A stretch of 64,000 nt of DNA from Theropithecus gelada (taxonomy: Eukaryota; Chordata; Mammalia; Primates; Cercopithecidae). Position numbers and translations under genes: made by a program. The stretch lies in assembly GCF_003255815.1 (NCBI RefSeq), contig NC_037668.1:88539695-88603694 (forward strand). The letters run 5' to 3'. Under the pieces are notes generated by a model. It made no database searches. It was not told the DNA's origin and was given only the letters and a program-made list of their open reading frames with translations. Positions 1 to 10,529 of this stretch are shown here, piece after piece (the first letter of the stretch is position 1; each line of letters opens with the position of its first letter).

Positions 1-790
1 TGCTTTCAAATCCAGTTAGGTCTTTTGGGCTTTATATACATTTGTGAGGAGAAAATAATCATATTGCAAAGGATGCAATATGAGGATTGATACAGGTAAA
101 AAGATCTGCCCAGGGTCTGCTAAGCTGCTCTGTTGATGGATCAAGAATCTAAATTAGGTCCTTTGACCCCATGTGCTTTTCATCATGCCATGGTGCCTCC
201 ATAGGCTGTAATTTGAAATTAAATTCTGTCTGCTAAACACTCTTCTCTCAGAAGATGAGGACCCTCAGGCCCACAACAGGACAAGTTATCATATTTTGAC
301 ATTACCTTCATGCCCGTAGGTCTTCACCAACAATATTATCTTTACTAATCACTGACAATACCATAGAATGAGATAATCAATCACCATGTGTTTGTTGGGA
401 ATCTGATACGTGTCAAGACCTTGATACACGCCATATGATGATTATAAAAGGGGAACTTAAAATTTCACTATTTCTGTCCATGTGACTCAATTTGCCCACT
501 TACAAACTATAACAACTTTAAAAAAATAGCTAACATTTGCTAAGATAATTACAACATGCCAGGCCTTTTATAGATGCTCTCTATGCACTAACTTTTGAAT
601 TTTTAAAGTTGGTTTTCAAACTGTCATTGTAGTAACAGGATTCCATAGCGGTGCTATACAGGTTGTTGCAAAGTGGAAAGGGTTAACAGGATGAGCCTCT
701 GGGTCCACACCCCAAACTTCACTCAGAAAGAGAAATGGGAAATGTGTTTTCTCATTCACATATTTTAGATATAGGGTTTTTAAAAATAAT
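1..790. other. Unassigned non-coding sequence
   Basis: No gene or clear repeat is visible. A short stretch around 540-620 resembles the antisense start of a MIR, but it is too short to call. Open frames here are short and compositionally random. Confidence 0.5.
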
Positions 791-794
791 TTAT

Positions 795-2288
795 GTATTG
801 GCTCAAAATTCAAAAAGTAGAAAAAAATGCATCAAATGAAAAATATTTCTCCCATTTAATTCCCCCAGCCACCCGATATAGCTCTCCTGAAAGGAAAAAG
901 AAAAAAAAAAAAATTCACTGCTATTATTAATTCTTCAAGTGCCCCTTCAAAGATGTTTTTAATAAATATAGAAGCAAATATAAGTATTTATGTTTTTTCC
1001 ATTTTCCTTCCATAACATATACATTGTTTTACATCTTGATTTTTCACTAAAAATGTAACTTGGAGATCTTCCTATAACAGTTCCTAAAAAACTTCAGCTG
1101 CATAATTCCATTTAACCAGTCCTCTGTTGATGAATATTTAGGTAATCTTTTGCTGTGAAGAATAATGTTACATGTGTCGTTTTTCACACAGGAAAATGTA
1201 CTGATAGTGTAATTTCCTAGAATCGGAATTGTAGGATCAAAGAATAGATGCATTTGTAATTTTGTTTGATACTGTTTAAATTGTACTAATTTACCTCCCA
1301 CCAGCAGCATATGAGTGTTTCCACACAATCTTGGCAACACGAAGCATCAAATGTTTGAATTTTTTGCTTTCACTTTTATAAGAATCTCTAGTTTTGAATT
1401 TTCCTTTTATCTGGCCTATCTATGCATATCCTTTGCCTATTTTTCTGATTCGTTGATTATCTTTTCCATATTGATTTATAGAAGCTATTTATATATTAAA
1501 GATATTATCTGTGATAAGTTGAACATATTTTGCGTCGGATCATTTGTCTTTTGACTCTGTTTATAGTACTTTTGCATGCAAATACTTTAAATACATAAAG
1601 TTGGATTTATCAGATTTTTCTAGTCCAGTTATTGCATTTTGTATAATATTGAACAGATGTTTCTCATTCCTGGGCAATAAAATAATCCTCACATATTTTC
1701 TTCTACCACCTTTACGATTTAATTTTTTAACTTTTAAATAGTTGATTCATTTGGAACTCATCTTGGTGTACAGTGTGACTGTGAATCCAATTTTTTTCCC
1801 AAATATTTACCCATCTATTACTATTACAGACTAGTCTGTCCCCCAATTTCAACACACCACTGATTTGAGCTGCCAACTTTATTATACACCCATTTTCCTA
1901 TATGTTTTAATTCCATATATATTTAGATTTTTTATTCTGTTCCATTGGTTTTACTTATCAGCCAATATCTCATTATTTTAGTAAAGGTTTATTATATGTT
2001 TTAATATTTCCTAAAACAAGTGCTACCTTATTGCTCTTCTATTTTTGTGTTTTCTGACTATTCTTTTGTATTTCTTTTTCCATAAGAAAAATTTTGTAAA
2101 GCTTTTGTGTATTTTTATTAAAATTATATTCAATTTATAAATTAATGCAAGGGAAAATTATATCTTTATTCAGTTGAGTCTTCCTATCCAACAACTTTGT
2201 ATATGCTTTTTATTTGTTCAGCTCTTCTTTTGTGCAATTTCACAAATATGTTGTGTATGTGTTAAACGCATATAGATACGCACACATA
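795..2288 (-). mobile_element. Old L1 (L1M grade), 3' end and ORF2 part
   Basis: The plus strand reads as the reverse complement of an L1 3' UTR and ORF2. It has the typical run of 'sites of a cDNA end' near 800-1050, then the 'accagtcctctgttgatg' and 'cccaccagcag' segments of late ORF2 up to about 1330. From there it runs back through ORF2 to the transposon at 2289. Divergence is high and all frames are broken, which fits a mammal-wide L1M age. It resumes after the inserted DNA transposon at 3092. Confidence 0.8.
1047..1340 (-). pseudogene. L1 ORF2 C-terminal remnant
   Basis: A 97-codon open stretch contains the cysteine-rich C-terminal neighbourhood of L1 ORF2 (leucine/glycine-rich 'LLVGGKLVQF' followed by 'PTIPILGNYTI'). 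It is a fossil of the reverse-transcriptase protein and not a cellular gene. Frames upstream are interrupted. Confidence 0.65.
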
Positions 2289-2516
2289 CATTCATGTAGG
2301 TGTCACTTAATGACAAAGATGTGTTCTGAGATGCACCCTTAGGCAATTTCATTATTGTGAGAACATCATAGAGTGTACTTACACAAACTTAGTGTAGGCT
2401 ACTACACACCTATAGTTATTGTTCATAAGCTACATACTGGTGTGACATATTACTGTATGAAATACTATAGGCAATTGTGACACAGCGATGAGTATTTGTG
2501 TATCTAAACATACCTA

Positions 2517-2656
2517 GGCTGGACATGGTAGCACACAGCTATAATCCCAGCGCTTTTGGAGGCTGAGGCAGGTGGATTACTTTAGTCTAGGAGTTCAAGA
2601 CCAGCAAGACACTCTCTCTACAAAAATAAAAATTAAAAAATTAATAATTTTTAAAA
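2517..2656 (+). mobile_element. Alu left-monomer-like fragment
   Basis: About 120 bp of Alu left arm ('ggctggacatgg' to 'gttcaagaccag') runs directly into an A-rich tail, with no right arm. This fits either a FLAM-type monomer or an old truncated Alu. Divergence is high. Confidence 0.65.
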
Positions 2657-2722
2657 TCCCACATGTAAACATAGAAAGGGTAAAGCTAAAATATCGTATT
2701 ATGTTCTTATGTGAGCACTATC

Positions 2723-3011
2723 TTTTTTTTTTTTTGAAACGGGGTCTCGCTCTGTGCCCCAGGCTGGAGTGCGCGATCTCGGCTCACTGCACGCTCCGCC
2801 CCCCGGGTTCACGCCATTCTCCTGCCTCAGCCTCCCGAGTAGCTGGGACTACAGGCGCCCACCACCTTGCCCGGCTAATTTTTTGTATTTTTAGTAGAGA
2901 CGGGGTTTCACCGTGTTTGCCAGAATGGTCTCGATATCCTGACCTCATGATCCGCCCGCCTCGGCCTCCCAAAATGGCTGGGATTACAGGCGTGAGCCAC
3001 CGCGGCCAGCC
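2723..3011 (-). mobile_element. AluY-like element with perfect TSD
   Basis: A full-length Alu in reverse orientation, running from a T-run at 2723-2735 to 'gccaccgcggccagcc'. The 14-bp target-site duplication 'gtgagcactatctt' is exact at 2711-2724 (overlapping the T-run) and 3012-3025. 'cacgctccgcc', 'ttcacgccattctcc' and 'tctcgatatcctgacctc' are Y-type states. Confidence 0.9.
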
Positions 3012-3091
3012 GTGAGCACTATCTTATATGTGGACTGTCATATATACAGTCCGTTGTTGACCAAAACATTGCTATATAGTGCATGATTGTG

Positions 3092-3395
3092 CGTATGTGA
3101 TTGCACCTATAAGTACATGTAATATATATAGTTTGTATGTACATAAGACATTTGTGATGTTGCATTAGTTAAGTTTCATTATCTCTGGAGAATGATTATA
3201 GAGATTTTGTCATTAGATCTATTAATATGCAGACTTTTATTAATATTTGTCCCTATATTGATTCATCCTTATATTCCTGAAATAACTCATCTTCTTCATG
3301 GTATAGTATTGTCTAATATGCTGCCAGATTCTGTAAGCTAGTATTTTATTGGGAACTTTCGCATCTTGATTACAAGAACTTTTTTTTAGTGTGGA
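3092..3395 (-). mobile_element. Continuation of the old L1 (ORF2 RT region)
   Basis: The segment around 3250-3370 is the antisense of the ORF2 reverse-transcriptase region, recognisable from its order of 'cttcatggtata', 'gctgccagattc' and 'agtattttattggga'. It extends the L1 at 795-2288 across the transposon insertion. Confidence 0.6.
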
Positions 3396-3689
3396 AACAC
3401 TGACTACATGGTCTTTAAGGTCTCTTTAAGTTCTAATATTCATTGAGCAAAATCAAAGACAGTATGAGAACAATTAAATGCCACACTGTTTTCATAAGTT
3501 AAAAAAGTAATTAAAAGAATTCCTTTCCATTCTCTGTGCTTTCTACAATGTCCAGCATAAAATGAGTGCACAAATAGTATTTATTAAATGAGTAACAAAT
3601 GAACAAATATTTACTAGACACTGGAAGGCCCACAACACTGTGCAGGATACAAACACTGACTTAAAGGGTTCCAGAGACTAATGTGATGA

Positions 3690-3880
3690 ACTGGGAAAGA
3701 ACATGGAATTTGGACTCAATTATACCTAGAATCTAATCTCAGCTCTGTTCCCCTGATTGATGAAAGATCTCACACTTGATACTTAACTCATTTTCCTCAT
3801 CTGTAAAATAGAGAGAATAATATATGGCACGAAGTTGGTGGTAAACATTAAGTGAAATATTCTATGTAATTGGCAGGCGT
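3690..3880 (+). mobile_element. MIR fragment
   Basis: The MIR order is visible: 'tttggactcaat', 'ctcatctgtaaaata', then 'attaagtgaaat'. Both ends are degenerate. About 150 bp before it (3540-3690) there is a weak L2-like stretch. Confidence 0.7.
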
Positions 3881-4067
3881 ATTGCTTGATGTATAACAGA
3901 TTTTTTAAAACTTTACCTTCCTGCCTCATTTATACTCTCCCTCCATCATTAAGAACACATGCTATAGTACATGCATATGTTTTTAATGATGATAATGATA
4001 ATGAAATAAAGCAAGAATGCACACAAACACAAAGTCACACAAACTACAGTTTAATACAGCCTAGGGC

Positions 4068-4275
4068 TGTGGTGAAGCATTGAGTCCAGAGCCAGACAGA
4101 ACTGGGTTCTGACCCCAGGTCAGCCACTATCTTACTGTATGACTGTGGGTATGTCATCTAAATCACATGTCATCCAAATCTTGGTTTCCTTGTCTGTAAA
4201 ATGGGAATATTACTATTTCATACAGTTGGTTTGAAGACTGAGACAATACATATAAAGCACCTAGCCCAAAGCAGC
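4068..4275 (+). mobile_element. MIR, near complete
   Basis: It runs from 'ctgtggtgaagcattgag' through 'cagaactgggttctgacccc', the core 'cttgtctgtaaaatggg' and the 3' 'ataaagcacctagcccaa'. This is the sense order of MIR. Confidence 0.85.
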
Positions 4276-4769
4276 CATGGTACCCACAGTGTCCCTGCTC
4301 CTTTCTGATAGTTGCACAGCTGACAGCTGGTATACAGATTGCCACTGGCTGCCAAGATTTCTCTTCAGTCAGATCTCCTCCCACAGAGTGGAGAATTCCA
4401 GCTGTCTGGTCAGGAGACATGACAACGGGAAGCCCTATCCTACTCCACTTTCTTCCCTGACCTCCAACCTTCCCAGTCATACGGGCTCATCATTGTAGCA
4501 CTTAATCATATACTGTCATCTATGGTTACTCGACTTGATGGTGTGTTACATTCTATTCACCTAAGCACCCCAACTCATGCTGTCCTTTTCTCTCTCAAAG
4601 CATCTTTCATTGGATTGAACTCAGCATCAGCAAGCAATTAAATGCTGTAAATCATATAATTTTAGGGTTGGAAGGTTACTGAAAAGTTTCATATGTGAGT
4701 CTCCTCAACTATAGTTGCTTAAACTGTTGAAAAAACTCCACTTAAAGATTCTCCTTCCCACGACAGCCT

Positions 4770-5185
4770 GTCCCACTGGAATGTTCGCTCCCACCCCAGG
4801 GCCTTTGCACGGCTCCTCTCTATGCCTGAAACACTCTTCCCCACTTCCCTTCTTCCTATTTTTTAGTCCTACTCCTGTGATATTTAAAAATTGCAGTTGA
4901 TTTGCCTCTTCCTCTGGGAAGCCTTCCCTGAGCCCAGGCTAAACCAGGATCCCCTACAATATACCATTTAGCTCCCCGCATTCTTCCTTTATTGCAGTTA
5001 TCACAGTTAGTACTTATTCACATTGAAAATAAATATTTTTCTCAGCCACTAGGCTGTAAAATCTATAAGGCCAGATGCAAGTCTGTTTTTGCTCATCATG
5101 TTTTCACTAGGACGTAACCCTGCACCTGGTCTGCAGTTCATAGTTTTTAATAGATGCTTGTTGAATTAATCGGTTAATGAATTAA
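4770..5185 (+). mobile_element. L2 3' end
   Basis: The sense L2 tail is recognisable: 'ggaagccttccctgagc', 'ttatcacagttagtactt', 'ctaggctgtaaaatct' and the terminal 'gatgcttgttgaatta'. Confidence 0.75.
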
Positions 5186-5189
5186 ACAG

Positions 5190-6150
5190 CTCCTAAATAC
5201 TTCCCAGGAAGGATATATTTTTACACTCTCTAAATCATTGGATCCTCACCTCAGCTCAATCAAAAAGTGAGATTTAATCCTTTTTCTCTCTTTCCAAATA
5301 TCTTACCTTGATGTCCAACAGCTTACTACTGAGCATCTCCATTTGATCCATTGCTTGGGAGGAATCTCCCTTTTCTTCCAATCATGTGGTCTACCCCATC
5401 CTATTTCCACCCCCGCCCCCAGTGTGCATGCCAGACACACACACACAGGTACACACAGACTGAGGTTCCCTTAGGCAACAGCAGGCTTTGTGCGTGGCTT
5501 CTGTATGATAAAAATACTTTCTCTACATTCAAGTGTAATGTGCATGAGGCCATCATCAGTCTTAGAGTTCTCTGCAAGTCTTGGGCCAGTTTGCCTTCAG
5601 ACCCATTCATTGCCTTTCTCCTCTGTTTACCACAGGGGCTAGAGGAGACTAGAGGGCAAAAGGAAGGGGGAGGCCAAAGCATCCCTCATTTGGTCTCTAT
5701 GCTTAAGAGCCATATCATTGCATCACTGCCATGACTCCAGCTCCCATCTGCCAGGTCTGCCATGGCCCAGCCTTCTCTGGTGACCTCTGCCCTAGGGCTT
5801 CAGAAACACTCTCTCCTTTTAGTCTGGACTACAGGAAGCAGGGACTTTCTGCTGTGGTCTTACCAGCCCTCACTGACTTCTCTTTTCCATCAGCCATGTA
5901 ACCAATTCCCTACATGAAATTTCCTCAAAGTGGTTTTTTATTTTCTTTAAAAAAATCACATGGACTGATACATGTGAAGATGACAACAGAAAACCAGACC
6001 AGATTTATCACCATTTCACCTTGTGGTTATTTGTACACCTTTCATTGCCACCTTAGGAAGTAGGTACCAAGTGTTATGCATTCACTACATTACCACACCC
6101 ACTCCCAAAGCACCTTCTACATATTAAAACTTCCATAAATATTTGTTGAA
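5190..6150. other. Unassigned non-coding sequence
   Basis: Both strands have open stretches of about 90-130 codons around 5350-5735. They overlap antisense and end without splice context, and codon use looks random. A further L2-like stretch may lie at 5270-5340. No gene is supported. Confidence 0.5.
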
Positions 6151-6154
6151 CAAA

Positions 6155-6191
6155 CGAACGAATGAATGAATGAATGAATGAATGAATGAAT
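6155..6191. repeat. (GAAT)n microsatellite
   Basis: About nine tandem GAAT units, the first with C substitutions ('gaac', 'gaacg'). It probably grew from an L2-like '...tgaatgaatga' tail. Confidence 0.9.
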
Positions 6192-6199
6192 TAAACCTG

Positions 6200-6500
6200 G
6201 GGAGCTGTAATATCTTAAGTGTTTAAAGCTTCTATGAATATCATAAAGTTATACATTAATTGGAATCAGTCTATAAGCATCTTTTTCAATAACGCACGAA
6301 TCTGGAAGGAACGCAATTAATTCAAAATTACATAAGCAATCAAGGTGTGCTTACTTTTCCATCAATCAAGGCATAATTACTTAGCTGTGAGAAAGCTCAA
6401 AAGGGGTTTATATAGCCTTTAATGAGGCTTACACAGCATATGACGACTCAGGAATCAGTAGAGCATTGTAAAAGCTACCAGACAATTAAAGCTGCTTACA
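6200..6500. other. Unassigned AT-rich block, possible conserved element
   Basis: This stretch shows no repeat family. It holds several TAAT-core motifs ('gcaattaattc', 'cataattactt', 'tttaatgagg', 'acaattaaag') and an ordered, non-simple composition. It could be an old conserved non-coding element, but that is a guess without an alignment. Confidence 0.2.
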
Positions 6501-6624
6501 TATCATGCATGAAAAAAAGGTCTTCTCCTTCTCAGACACTATTATAATTTTTCTAATGGAACGTCTTGAGAAGATGACCAGATCTACTATCTGAAAGCAA
6601 TTTCTATCTCACACACACACAAAC

Positions 6625-6645
6625 TAGATAGATACATAGATGATT

Positions 6646-6693
<48 letters not shown>

Positions 6694-6735
6694 CATAGAT
6701 AGATACATAGATAGATACATAGATACATAGATACA
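6625..6735. repeat. (GATA)n microsatellite
   Basis: About 110 bp of GATA units. The middle, roughly 6645-6690, is perfect. The 3' half alternates GATA with GATACATA variants. A short CA run precedes it at 6610-6620. Confidence 0.97.
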
Positions 6736-6833
6736 GCAAGGATTCTTGACTTTTCATGTATTTCTGATCCTTAGCACATATGGGGACTTAGTAAGTATTT
6801 GTTTAATGAGTAAGTATTTGTTGAATGAATTAG

Positions 6834-6873
6834 TGGACGGATGGATGGATGGGTGGATGGATGGATGGATGGG
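6834..6873. repeat. (GGAT)n microsatellite
   Basis: Nine or so GGAT units with a single GGGT interruption, about 100 bp downstream of the GATA array. Confidence 0.95.
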
Positions 6874-6879
6874 CAAATG

Positions 6880-7605
6880 AAACATTAAAAGGTATTCATT
6901 AAATGTTAGCTGAATGAAGCAAAGGGCCGTGGTCTAGCTCACATAGCTGGCACAATGATAGTAGTACCAAATAAAGTTACTACCAACAAGCTAATGGTTT
7001 CCCCATGGGAAAGACTAAGGTTTGACTGAGACTTGAATGCAAAGTGTTTTTTTATTAACAGCATAAATTATTCTGGTGAGTATCTTCTCCTTGGCATCCT
7101 AAATTTTTTACAAGTACCCAGTTGGCTGGCAGGCAGCCCTACTTAATAACAACCTCTGACCCTTGAAGAGCAGTTTCCTTTCCTCAAAGCACTTTCAGAT
7201 ATATATTCTATTAAAGCTCCATAATCTTTGCAGCAAAAGGCTCTCTTCCCACCACTTCTATCTTGTGTGTTAGTAAGAGACAAAGTTTACAATAGACCGT
7301 GCCTCAAAGAGAAATGAGGTCACCAAACTAGAGAAACTGTGCAATATCAGATTGGGAGTAAAGCCAAGAATAATAATAATGCCTGTTACTATTAATAAGA
7401 CCTAACTTTTAACACTCAGGCTGACACAGCCTGAGATTCAGCATGGGTTGCACAGAGACAGTGCAGTGGGAGAGGAATAGGACGTTTCTAGTCATATACA
7501 CTGGCTAACCCAAGACTGACAGTCAATGAAAGTGATGGTTAAATGGTCCTTGCGACCTAATAGGAGTTGAACAAGTGATTCTCTAATGAGTAGATGAATG
7601 GATGA
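6880..7605. other. Unassigned non-coding sequence
   Basis: No gene or repeat is recognised. There are short A/T-rich runs and an 'aataataataat' stretch near 7370. Confidence 0.5.
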
Positions 7606-7609
7606 ATGA

Positions 7610-7715
7610 ATAAAATATGCATTTGTTTCCATTCATAAATACTTATGAAGCACCTCTGTAGCATCAGGTCCTGTGGTAGGTGCAGGGTTACAAAGATGAG
7701 CAAGACATGACAGAG
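7610..7715 (-). mobile_element. L2 fragment
   Basis: Antisense L2 3' end: 'cttatgaagcacctctgtag', then 'caggtcctgtggtaggtgc' and 'acaaagatgagcaagaca'. Confidence 0.65.
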
Positions 7716-7806
7716 GGGCATGGGCTACACCTATAAGACTTTTTTAGCCTTGGAATCTGTCTTCAAAAAAACAAAAACCCAATATGCAAAACAGTTCAAA
7801 ACTTAC

Positions 7807-7826
7807 CTGCTCCAAATCACAGCAGG
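7807..7826 (-). other. Candidate 20-nt micro-exon (weak)
   Basis: On the minus strand a long pyrimidine tract ending in CACACAG is followed by 20 nt and then CAG|GTAAGT, a full-consensus donor. The acceptor AG is at 7827-7828 and the donor GT starts at 7806. No neighbouring exon could be linked and no peptide can be judged from 20 nt, so chance is likely. Confidence 0.12.
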
Positions 7827-8300
7827 CTGTGTGTGGTGGGAGGAGGGAGGAAAGGGTCTTCACTCCCATGGGGTGTCTGAGGAAGCCCTGTGGCTCCCCG
7901 GAGCATATTCAAAACATTGCCCTAGATGAACATTCAGCTGCTTCTGCAACAGAGATGCCAGGCTTCTGTGGATGACCCATTAAGCACTTGTAAGACAGAA
8001 AGTTCTGAGGTTTAGAAGACAAGAAGGAAGGGTTCAGCATTCAGTATCCAGAGAGGATGTTGCTAGAGGGTTCCTTGGAGAGCAAGGGTTGGTGAAGGAT
8101 GATGCTTTGAGGCAGAAAACTGTCATGGACATTAGTCATTTTTGTTGCTGCCCAGTATGAGTCTCACTGTAGGATAAAATTGGTTCTCCTTAAAGAGGCA
8201 GGAATGCTAGATACTTGCTTTCCTGGTTTCATTTGCATCTAAGGCACAGGACTGAATCAAGACCTTAGGGACACAAGGAGACATCTCTCTCCTTGCGTTG

Positions 8301-8388
8301 CCTTTCTGCTCTCTTCTCCCTTCCCCTCTCTTACCCTTCCCTTCCGTCTCCTCCCCTCTCCTCTCCTATCCTCCCTTTCTCCCACCTC
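8301..8388. repeat. CT-rich polypyrimidine tract
   Basis: About 88 bp is nearly all C and T on the plus strand, with blocks such as 'cctctcctctcct'. An open frame of 141 codons starting at 8298 is a by-product of this low-complexity stretch and is not a gene. Confidence 0.85.
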
Positions 8389-8399
8389 AATGTCTGAGG

Positions 8400-9480
8400 T
8401 TGCAATGTCAGACCCTGACACAGTCAAGCAATACTGGAGGATCAGGGAGCACTTTGCTCATCAGATCATTCCACTCTAGCCCTCACCTCACACCTGCTCT
8501 GCAGCTTTCCAACTGTTCCATGAGCTGCCCGATACCATCTAATAAATTTCTTCTCTTCTTTATCAGCCTGAGCCAGTCTCTGCTGCTTACAGACCAAAGC
8601 CATAAGAGGCCCAGGACACAAATGGGAAGACTAGGAGATAGGCATGCTTATTCTTCCTCAGAAGCTCTCCTGAAATCCAAGCTGAAAACTGGCTCTAATG
8701 GGGCTGCAAAAGAAAAGCACTGAGAAGTTTCCAGTAGCGTCACCAGGGAAGAGTCCCAGGTTCTCTCTTTCAATACACAGCTTTAAAAAATGAAAAGATT
8801 TCCTAGCCTCAAGCCTCTGTGTTTATATTTTGAAAATTGTCAGCAAAGACAGAGGTTTCTTCCTGACCAGAATTTTGGTCAATCTAAGAGTCAGATGTTC
8901 TGAGGAGCCATTTTTCATGTGGGGAACTCCTTAAAGAGAAATCCAGGTGGCTGTCCGCCTAATAGCCAAGTTGTTGACAAAGCACAAGAGTTTCTGATAT
9001 TTCCTGGACACCAATCCATATTGCTTTAACAGAATTTTGTTGCATTGAATTTGATATTCCCCCCAAAACCATTAATCCAGTCTCAGCTACTTCTGTTGGT
9101 CGGAATTGACTTGGCAGCTGTACTTTGAGAGGTTCAGAGAAAGGAAAATATTCTCCTGTGTTAATTAAACAATGTTGACTAGAAATAAAGTCCTAGTTAG
9201 GGATCAGGAGTTAGGAAATGGGAGTTCTTTTCCTAGAGTTGCCAATTGCCATTTTGTGACCTTGACGTTCCCTATATATGAAATGGGGAAAATATGCTTT
9301 ATGAGATTCTCATGGAGATATAACCATATATATATATGTATCATGAGGACTGAATAATATCCATCCATAAAGTTTAACTGCTGTTATCGTTATTTCTTTC
9401 TCAACATTCTTAATAGAAAGTCAGAAGCAAGGGTGGCCAGAGATGCTCGGAAAGGCATATATATGGATGGCAAAGAAGAG
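8400..9480. other. Unassigned non-coding sequence
   Basis: No gene is visible. Around 8540-8600 'aataaatttcttctct' and 'agtctctgctgcttacag' resemble the end of an old LTR, but the remainder cannot be matched. A weak MIR-like stretch lies near 9240-9340. Confidence 0.45.
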
Positions 9481-9487
9481 AAGCTGC

Positions 9488-9690
9488 TATGATGAGAAGA
9501 AAGAGACTTTGGAGTCAGAAGGTTGTACTTCCCACCAGCTGTGTGATTGTGGACAATCTATTTCGGCTTCCTGAAACTCCACTTTCTTTTCTATAGCATA
9601 GAGATTAAATTGTGAGGATTAAATGAAATAACTATAAAAGTCTTGAGTACAATGCTTAGTTCATAGCACATGCTCAATGTTAATTTCCTT
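9488..9690 (+). mobile_element. MIR
   Basis: Sense MIR order: 'ctttggagtcagaagg', 'agctgtgtgattgtgg', 'gaggattaaatgaaat' and 'atagcacatgctcaat'. Confidence 0.8.
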
Positions 9691-9744
9691 CCATTGTTCC
9701 CTGCTTATCAAAGAAGAGAGAGGCTTACTTACAGAGAAGTCAAC

Positions 9745-10249
9745 CAAGGGTCGGCAAATACAACCAGCAAGCTAAATGCGCCCACTACCTGTTTTTATAA
9801 GCAAAGTTTTTTTGTTTTTTGTTTTGTTTTTGAGATGGAGTCTTATTCTGTCACCCAAGCTGGAGTATAGTGGCGTGATCTCAGTTCACTGCTGCAACCT
9901 CTGCCTCCCAGGTTCAAGTGATTCTCCTGCCTCAACCTCCAGAGTAGCTGGGACTACAGGCGCCCGCCACCACGCCCAATTAATTTTTGTATTTTTAGTA
10001 GAGGTTTCACCATATTGACCAGGCTGGTCTCGAACTCCTGACCCTGCGTTCCACCCACCTCAGCCTCCTAAAGTGCTAGGATTACAGGCGTGAGCCACTG
10101 CACCTGGTCAGCAAAGTTTTATTGAATACAGACATGCTCATTTGTTTACTATTTTCTATGACTGCTTTTGTTGTTACAGAGATCACATAGTCTGCAAAGC
10201 CTAAAATATTTACTACCGGGTTTTTTATAGAAAAGTTTGCTGACCCCTG
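9745..10249. mobile_element. hAT-Charlie-type MITE split by an AluS
   Basis: The left end 'caagggtcggcaaa' and right end 'gtttgctgacccctg' are imperfect inverted repeats. The interior includes 'gttttattgaatac' and 'gcctaaaatatttact', an order common in human and monkey hAT MITEs. I do not assign the MER number. The element is about 190 bp once the Alu is removed. Confidence 0.7.
9811..10109 (-). mobile_element. AluS with TSD
   Basis: Full-length reverse-orientation Alu with a (T)nG-type tail. The 11-bp target-site duplication 'agcaaagtttt' is at 9800-9810 and 10110-10120. A short deletion removed part of the right arm near 10005. Confidence 0.9.
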
Positions 10250-10392
10250 ACCTAAGCTACTCAAGTCCAATCTACACATTTACAGCTTTCAAAACATAAA
10301 ATTAAGAAAATTTAATAATTTGCCTAAGGTCACAAGGGTACTTGGCAAATGAAGGGCAAGCTAATGAGTGCCCCCTACTGGGCAGTAGAGGC

Positions 10393-10525
10393 AATGTTAT
10401 GCGGCATGGTTAACAGCTCAGACTAAACATCGTTCAAATCCAGGCTCTGCCACTTACAAGCTATGCAACCTTAGAGGAGTTGCAAACTTACCTCACACAG
10501 TGACTGTAGTGTTAATAATTTGTCA
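10393..10525 (+). mobile_element. MIR fragment
   Basis: 'tgttatgcggcatggtta', 'ttcaaatccaggctctgcc' and 'cttacaagctatgcaacc' follow sense MIR order. A reverse MIR piece ('tgcctaaggtcacaag') may precede it at 10315-10345. Confidence 0.7.
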
Positions 10526-10529
10526 TAAT

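Larger units (their letters stand above)
2289..3091. mobile_element. Non-autonomous DNA transposon split by two Alus
   Basis: The left arm (2289-2516) and the two right pieces (2657-2722 and 3026-3091) belong to one short element whose ends are imperfect inverted repeats. 'cattcatgta' at the start faces 'gcatgattg' at the end, and the arms carry the 'acttaatgac' and 'cgttgttgacc' sub-terminal blocks. I recognise it as a common primate/mammal MITE, probably TcMar-Tigger-like, but cannot name the subfamily. It lies inside the old L1. It was itself hit by an Alu monomer and later by an AluY. Confidence 0.6.

Noticed and set aside
2572..3015. 147-codon frame and other long frames through Alus
   Set aside because: They run through Alu sequence (also at 18300-18596, 18453-18935, 53273-53564, 60231-60479, 61058-61276 and 62908-63283). 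Such frames are Alu by-products.
5306..5360. Minus-strand segment with a good donor (ATCAAG|GTAAGA) and an open frame
   Set aside because: There is no pyrimidine tract or acceptor in front of it, and the block resembles an L2-derived stretch.
5351..5734. 127-codon open frame with an antisense 93-codon frame
   Set aside because: The two overlap antisense, composition is random, and there is no homology I can recognise or splice support.
6625..6735. CRISPR-like direct repeats
   Set aside because: It is a simple GATA microsatellite without spacers, in a primate genome.
8298..8723. 141-codon open frame on the plus strand
   Set aside because: The first third is a polypyrimidine tract giving Pro/Leu/Ser runs. 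No splice or promoter context and no domain are visible.
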